DNA of 5,758 nt from Solirubrobacterales bacterium (GTDB taxonomy: Bacteria; Actinomycetota; Thermoleophilia; Solirubrobacterales; Solirubrobacteraceae), in contig JAOPZO010000296.1 in NCBI GenBank assembly GCA_025964065.1, positions 1-5,758 on the forward strand, in the 5' to 3' direction. The notes under the pieces are model-generated. The model was not told where the DNA came from, made no database searches, and was given only the letters and a program-made list of their open reading frames with translations. The position numbers and the translations under genes were made by a program. Positions 5,316 to 5,758 of the stretch are shown piece after piece. The first letter of the stretch is position 1. Every line of letters begins with the position of its first letter.

Positions 5316-5758
5316 TCGCCCGCGGCGGCGCGCTCGGCTCGCAGGACGCGCTCCAGCCGGAGCGCGACCTGCAGCTCGGTGCGCCGCAGCGTGAGCGGCG
5401 CGTCGAGCAGCTCCTCGGCCTGGCGGATCCGGTTGCGGATCGTGTTCTCGTGCACGCCGAGGGAGGCCGCGGCGCTCACGTGCGAGTTCGTCGAGAGCCA
5501 GGCCAGGAGCGTCTCGCGCAGGCGGCAGGCGAGCGTGTCCTGCGCTGCGAGGCGCCCGAGCTCCTCGTCCACGAAGCGCGCGGCGCGGTCGGGCGTCGCC
5601 AGGAGCAGCGCCTCGAGGCGGACCTCCGAGGCCCACACGCACGGGTGGGCGGTGAGCCCGAGCGCGAGCTGCACCCGGGCGGTGTCGATCGCCTGGGCAT
5701 GCGTGCGGCGCAGCCCGGCCAGGCCGGCGGCCGGCTCGCCCGCCGCCACCGCCGCGGT
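5312..5758 (-). CDS. PucR/CdaR-type transcriptional regulator, C-terminal part
   Basis: The last 148 residues of a regulator whose N-terminus lies beyond 5758. The end has the PucR-type C-terminal helix-turn-helix: LRETLLAWLSTNSHVSAAAS, then LGVHENTIRNRIRQAEELL, and finally ELQVALRLERVL, roughly 5340-5520 on the minus strand. The residues before it (IDTARVQLALG onward) fit the end of the GGDEF-like linker domain usual in PucR/CdaR proteins. Such proteins generally activate catabolic genes in response to a metabolite sensed by the missing N-terminal domain. The frame is open to the window edge, so a GTG at 5747-5749 is an internal valine codon and not the start. It converges with the SDR operon, a plausible but unproven regulatory target. 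Confidence 0.85.
   Translation of the reverse strand, partial: TAAVAAGEPAAGLAGLRRTHAQAIDTARVQLALGLTAHPCVWASEVRLEALLLATPDRAARFVDEELGRLAAQDTLACRLRETLLAWLSTNSHVSAAASLGVHENTIRNRIRQAEELLDAPLTLRRTELQVALRLERVLRAERAAAGD

Noticed and set aside
5312..5749. GTG at 5747-5749 as the start of a small 145-residue regulator
   Set aside because: The frame stays open to the window edge and the visible part begins inside the middle domain of a PucR-type protein, so the gene is cut by the window and not short.

Overview
This is very G+C-rich DNA, with almost every codon ending in G or C, packed with bacterial metabolic genes. The family mix (an acyl-CoA carboxylase alpha subunit, an AldA/Rv0768-like aldehyde dehydrogenase, a saccharopine-dehydrogenase-like reductase, classical SDRs and a PucR/CdaR-type regulator) and TAGNNT -10-like hexamers just upstream of genes suggest an actinobacterium. 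A Thermoleophilia/Solirubrobacterales-type host is possible, but that finer placement is an impression, not a demonstration.

Layout from left to right. (1) Positions 1-512, minus strand: the first 170 residues of a biotin carboxylase-type carboxylase subunit, cut by the window edge in its ATP-grasp glycine loop. (2) 513-836: a 324-base divergent intergenic region with a likely promoter, a good ribosome binding site and several perfect inverted repeats on the side of the rightward gene. (3) 837-2318, plus strand: a complete NAD(P)-dependent aldehyde dehydrogenase with all catalytic residues. (4) 2319-2556: a 238-base spacer with two long stem-loops, a 12-base palindrome and a putative leaderless promoter. 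(5) 2557-5299, plus strand: a compact three-gene operon of a saccharopine-dehydrogenase-like reductase, SDR-1 and SDR-2, joined by a 4-base ATGA overlap and a 2-base gap. (6) 5312-5758, minus strand: the C-terminal end of a PucR/CdaR-type regulator, converging on the operon with only 12 bases between the two stop codons.

Taken together the window looks like part of a catabolic island. Two NAD-type short-chain dehydrogenases and an NADP-type Rossmann reductase could oxidise or reduce alcohol/ketone intermediates, the aldehyde dehydrogenase could make an acid, and the carboxylase could handle an acyl-CoA. The PucR-type protein is a candidate local regulator. The substrate cannot be read from the sequence. 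The most interesting element is the uncharacterised saccharopine-dehydrogenase-like protein locked in an operon with two non-identical SDRs. I see no mobile element, CRISPR array, tRNA or rRNA, and no convincing wholly new system.
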